DNA of 64,000 bases from Candidatus Enterococcus murrayae (GTDB taxonomy: Bacteria > Bacillota > Bacilli > Lactobacillales > Enterococcaceae): positions 62,001-126,000 of the forward strand of contig NZ_JAFLVR010000035.1 of assembly GCF_017315985.1 (NCBI RefSeq). The letters run 5' to 3'. The translations under genes and the position numbers were made by a program. Under the pieces are notes generated by a model. That model searched no databases. It saw nothing but the letters and a program-made list of their open reading frames with translations, and was not told the origin of the DNA. The stretch's first letter is position 1. Each line of letters opens with the position of its first letter. This document shows, piece after piece, positions 62,230-64,000 of this stretch.

Positions 62230-63531
62230 TTAAGCTAAAACAGTCGCTACGTCAGTTGCTTTCTTACTTTCGTTGTCTACACGTTCCACATCTGCACCTA
62301 ATTGTTGAAGTTTTTTATGGAATTGATAGTATCCACGATCTAAATATTTTAGATTACGTACACGAGTAATGCCATTTGCTCGCAAACCCGCTAAAACTAA
62401 AGCCGCAGCCGCACGTAAATCTGTGGCGTAAACTTCTGCCCCCTGCAACTCTGAAGCGCCTTTGATTAATGCCACATTATTATCAATTTTGACTTGCGCA
62501 TTCATTCTACGCATTTCTTCTAAATGTTGGAAACGGTTTTCAAAAACTGTTTCTGTCGTAGTACTGATTCCATCTGCGACTAATTGAATAGCTGTCATTT
62601 GAGCCTGCATATCTGTTGGAAAACCTGGATGCGGCATTGTTTTGATATCAGTCGCTTTTAACGTCTTAGGACCAATCACGCGCAAACCATCGTTTTCTTC
62701 CGTAATCTTAACACCCATTTCAATCAATTTTGAAATCAAGGGACGATTGTGTTCAGGGATCGCGCCATCGATCAAAACATTTCCTTCAGTCATCGCAGCA
62801 GCAACCATAAATGTTCCAGCTTCGATCCGATCTTGGACTATTGGATGCGATACTGCATGAAGATGCTCTACACCTTCAATACGCATCGTCTCTGTACCTG
62901 CACCATGAATGCTAGCGCCCATTTTGTTCAAGAAGTTTGCCAAATCAACGATTTCAGGTTCACGAGCTACGTTTTCAATCACGGTTGTGCCTTTGGCCTT
63001 TACAGCAGCCATCATAATATTTTGAGTTGCACCAACACTTGGGAAATCTAAATAAATTGTATCTCCCACTAGTTCATCAGCAATCGCTTCGATATAACCA
63101 TTTTTTTGAATGATTTTCGCACCTAACGCTTGGAATCCTTTCAAATGCAGGTCGATTGGACGCTTGCCGATCGCACATCCACCTGGCATCGCCACCTTAG
63201 CATGACCATTACGTGCTAATAAAGGTCCCATTACGACAATTGATGCACGCATTTTACTAACATACTCATAAGGTGCCTCCACGTTTAATTGACGTGTTGC
63301 ATTCACTGTGATTTCTTTACTTTCCTCGTTAAATTCAACATCTGTATTCAAATAACGAATCACTTGATTCATGGTAAAGACATCAGATAAAATCGGAACA
63401 TTGCTCAAAGTTGATGTTCCTTCTTCAGCCAATAAAGTCGCAGCTAAAATCGGCAGTACGGCATTTTTTGCCCCTTCAATATGTACTGTTCCTTTTAATT
63501 GTTTACCACCACGAACGATGATCTCTTCCAT
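62230..63531 (-). CDS. murA: UDP-N-acetylglucosamine 1-carboxyvinyltransferase
   Basis: First committed step of peptidoglycan synthesis: transfers enolpyruvate from PEP to UDP-GlcNAc. 433 residues; substrate motif [20 protein letters not shown] (residues 8-27) and the active-site Cys119 in [11 protein letters not shown], the residue modified by fosfomycin. Flanked by a DUF1146 gene and epuA, the position of murAA in Bacillota. GGAGGG precedes ATG 63531. Confidence 0.96.
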   Translation of the reverse strand: MEEIIVRGGKQLKGTVHIEGAKNAVLPILAATLLAEEGTSTLSNVPILSDVFTMNQVIRYLNTDVEFNEESKEITVNATRQLNVEAPYEYVSKMRASIVVMGPLLARNGHAKVAMPGGCAIGKRPIDLHLKGFQALGAKIIQKNGYIEAIADELVGDTIYLDFPSVGATQNIMMAAVKAKGTTVIENVAREPEIVDLANFLNKMGASIHGAGTETMRIEGVEHLHAVSHPIVQDRIEAGTFMVAAAMTEGNVLIDGAIPEHNRPLISKLIEMGVKITEENDGLRVIGPKTLKATDIKTMPHPGFPTDMQAQMTAIQLVADGISTTTETVFENRFQHLEEMRRMNAQVKIDNNVALIKGASELQGAEVYATDLRAAAALVLAGLRANGITRVRNLKYLDRGYYQFHKKLQQLGADVERVDNESKKATDVATVLA

Positions 63532-63577
63532 TGTATTCCCTCCAAAAAAAGCTAATCGATTTCCTTGTATATGTACC

Positions 63578-63811
63578 TTAACTAAATGTCAAAAATATAT
63601 TTTTACACAAAAGAATGATTTCTAAAAAGAATGTGCTGCAAGCAAAACCTAAAGCAATGGACAGCATCAAGATCACAAGCCGTACTTGTGTTTCCTTGAA
63701 TGCTTTAAAAAGATTTTCTGTGCGCAATGATCTTAGAGCCCAAAAAGCTAAATAGATGAAGGAAAAATGCGAGACGATTCTAACGATTGCATCAATTCCA
63801 TATACCTGCAT
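63578..63811 (-). CDS. DUF1146 family membrane protein (YwzB-like)
   Basis: 77 residues with two hydrophobic segments (about 12-28 and 42-65) and the conserved [14 protein letters not shown] between them, the DUF1146 signature. In Bacillota it typically lies between atpC and murA, so the ATP synthase operon may lie just past the right edge. GAAAGGAT precedes ATG 63811. Function unknown. Confidence 0.88.
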   Translation of the reverse strand: MQVYGIDAIVRIVSHFSFIYLAFWALRSLRTENLFKAFKETQVRLVILMLSIALGFACSTFFLEIILLCKNIFLTFS

Positions 63812-63845
63812 AATTCATATCCTTTCAAAAAAAATCAACAGTTGG

Positions 63846-63851
63846 ATTATA
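63846..63851 (-). promoter_or_regulatory. Extended -10 upstream of the DUF1146-murA-epuA unit
   Basis: On the minus strand TGATATAAT, a consensus extended -10 (TATAAT at 63846-63851), 35 bases before the DUF1146 start codon. The -35 is poor. Confidence 0.5.
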
Positions 63852-64000
63852 TCACAGTTTCATGTAAAGAAGAACACTTTGCTCACCCAAAGGACTGTAC
63901 AGAAACTTTTAAAAAACTTAAAATTTATTTTTTGTTTCTTAACTGTCAAAAGTAATTTTTATTATTCCTAAAAAGTTCTTTAAAAATTTTCATTTAGATT

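Overview
The window looks like chromosome of a low-GC Gram-positive coccus of the Lactobacillales, most likely an Enterococcus. The strongest pointers are the liaXYZ cell-envelope stress operon, the order hprK-lgt-gpsA-galU, phoU-pstB-pstB-pstA-pstC, ftsX-ftsE-prfB-secA-hpf-comFC-comFA, the ccpA/pepQ divergent pair, and a preQ1-II-type leader before queT. These blocks match the order I recall from Enterococcus faecalis, but extra genes inside them and a LIV-type amino-acid transporter suggest another species. I see no insertion sequence, prophage, CRISPR array or rRNA.

Layout. 1-15.8 kb: trxB (partial), a yneF-like gene, proBA, nfo, an AEC transporter, tyrS, a class A penicillin-binding protein, a Tad2-like/SDR pair, queT with its riboswitch, and the trehalose locus treA-treP/treR. 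15.8-24.5 kb: ccpA, pepQ, membrane-stress type small proteins, two regulators and the galU-gpsA-lgt-hprK cluster. 24.8-35.8 kb: liaZ-liaY-liaX, phoU and the phosphate transporter; its binding-protein gene pstS is separated from pstC by four unrelated genes. 35.8-48 kb: cls, a GNAT, an SMR exporter behind a leader with a terminator-like hairpin, ftsX-ftsE, prfB (programmed frameshift), secA, hpf, comFC-comFA, a small DUF7662-like gene and yigZ. 48-55.7 kb: a GntR regulator, a 1413-residue double activase, a TetR regulator, a 56-residue basic ORF, an XRE-family protein with a strict glycine pentad repeat, two tRNAs and a DUF2969 gene. 55.8-64 kb: a CBS/ACT gene and livFGMHJ, then yidD, epuA, murA and a DUF1146 gene.

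Control. Catabolite and sugar control are well represented: ccpA, hprK and the treR/treP region, with cre-like sequences at the treP, ccpA and pepQ promoters. TreR, the GntR protein and a TetR protein each have an inverted repeat placed to suggest autoregulation. livJ carries a near-consensus CodY box beside a strong promoter, pstC a two-unit Pho-type direct repeat, and liaX a LiaR-like motif at its -35.

Most genes are core functions with secure names. The least explained parts are the XRE/pentad-repeat protein with its divergent small basic ORF, the SMR leader RNA, the chromosomal Tad2-like gene coupled to an SDR, the giant double activase, and the insertion within the pst locus. Functions for these are inferred, not shown.
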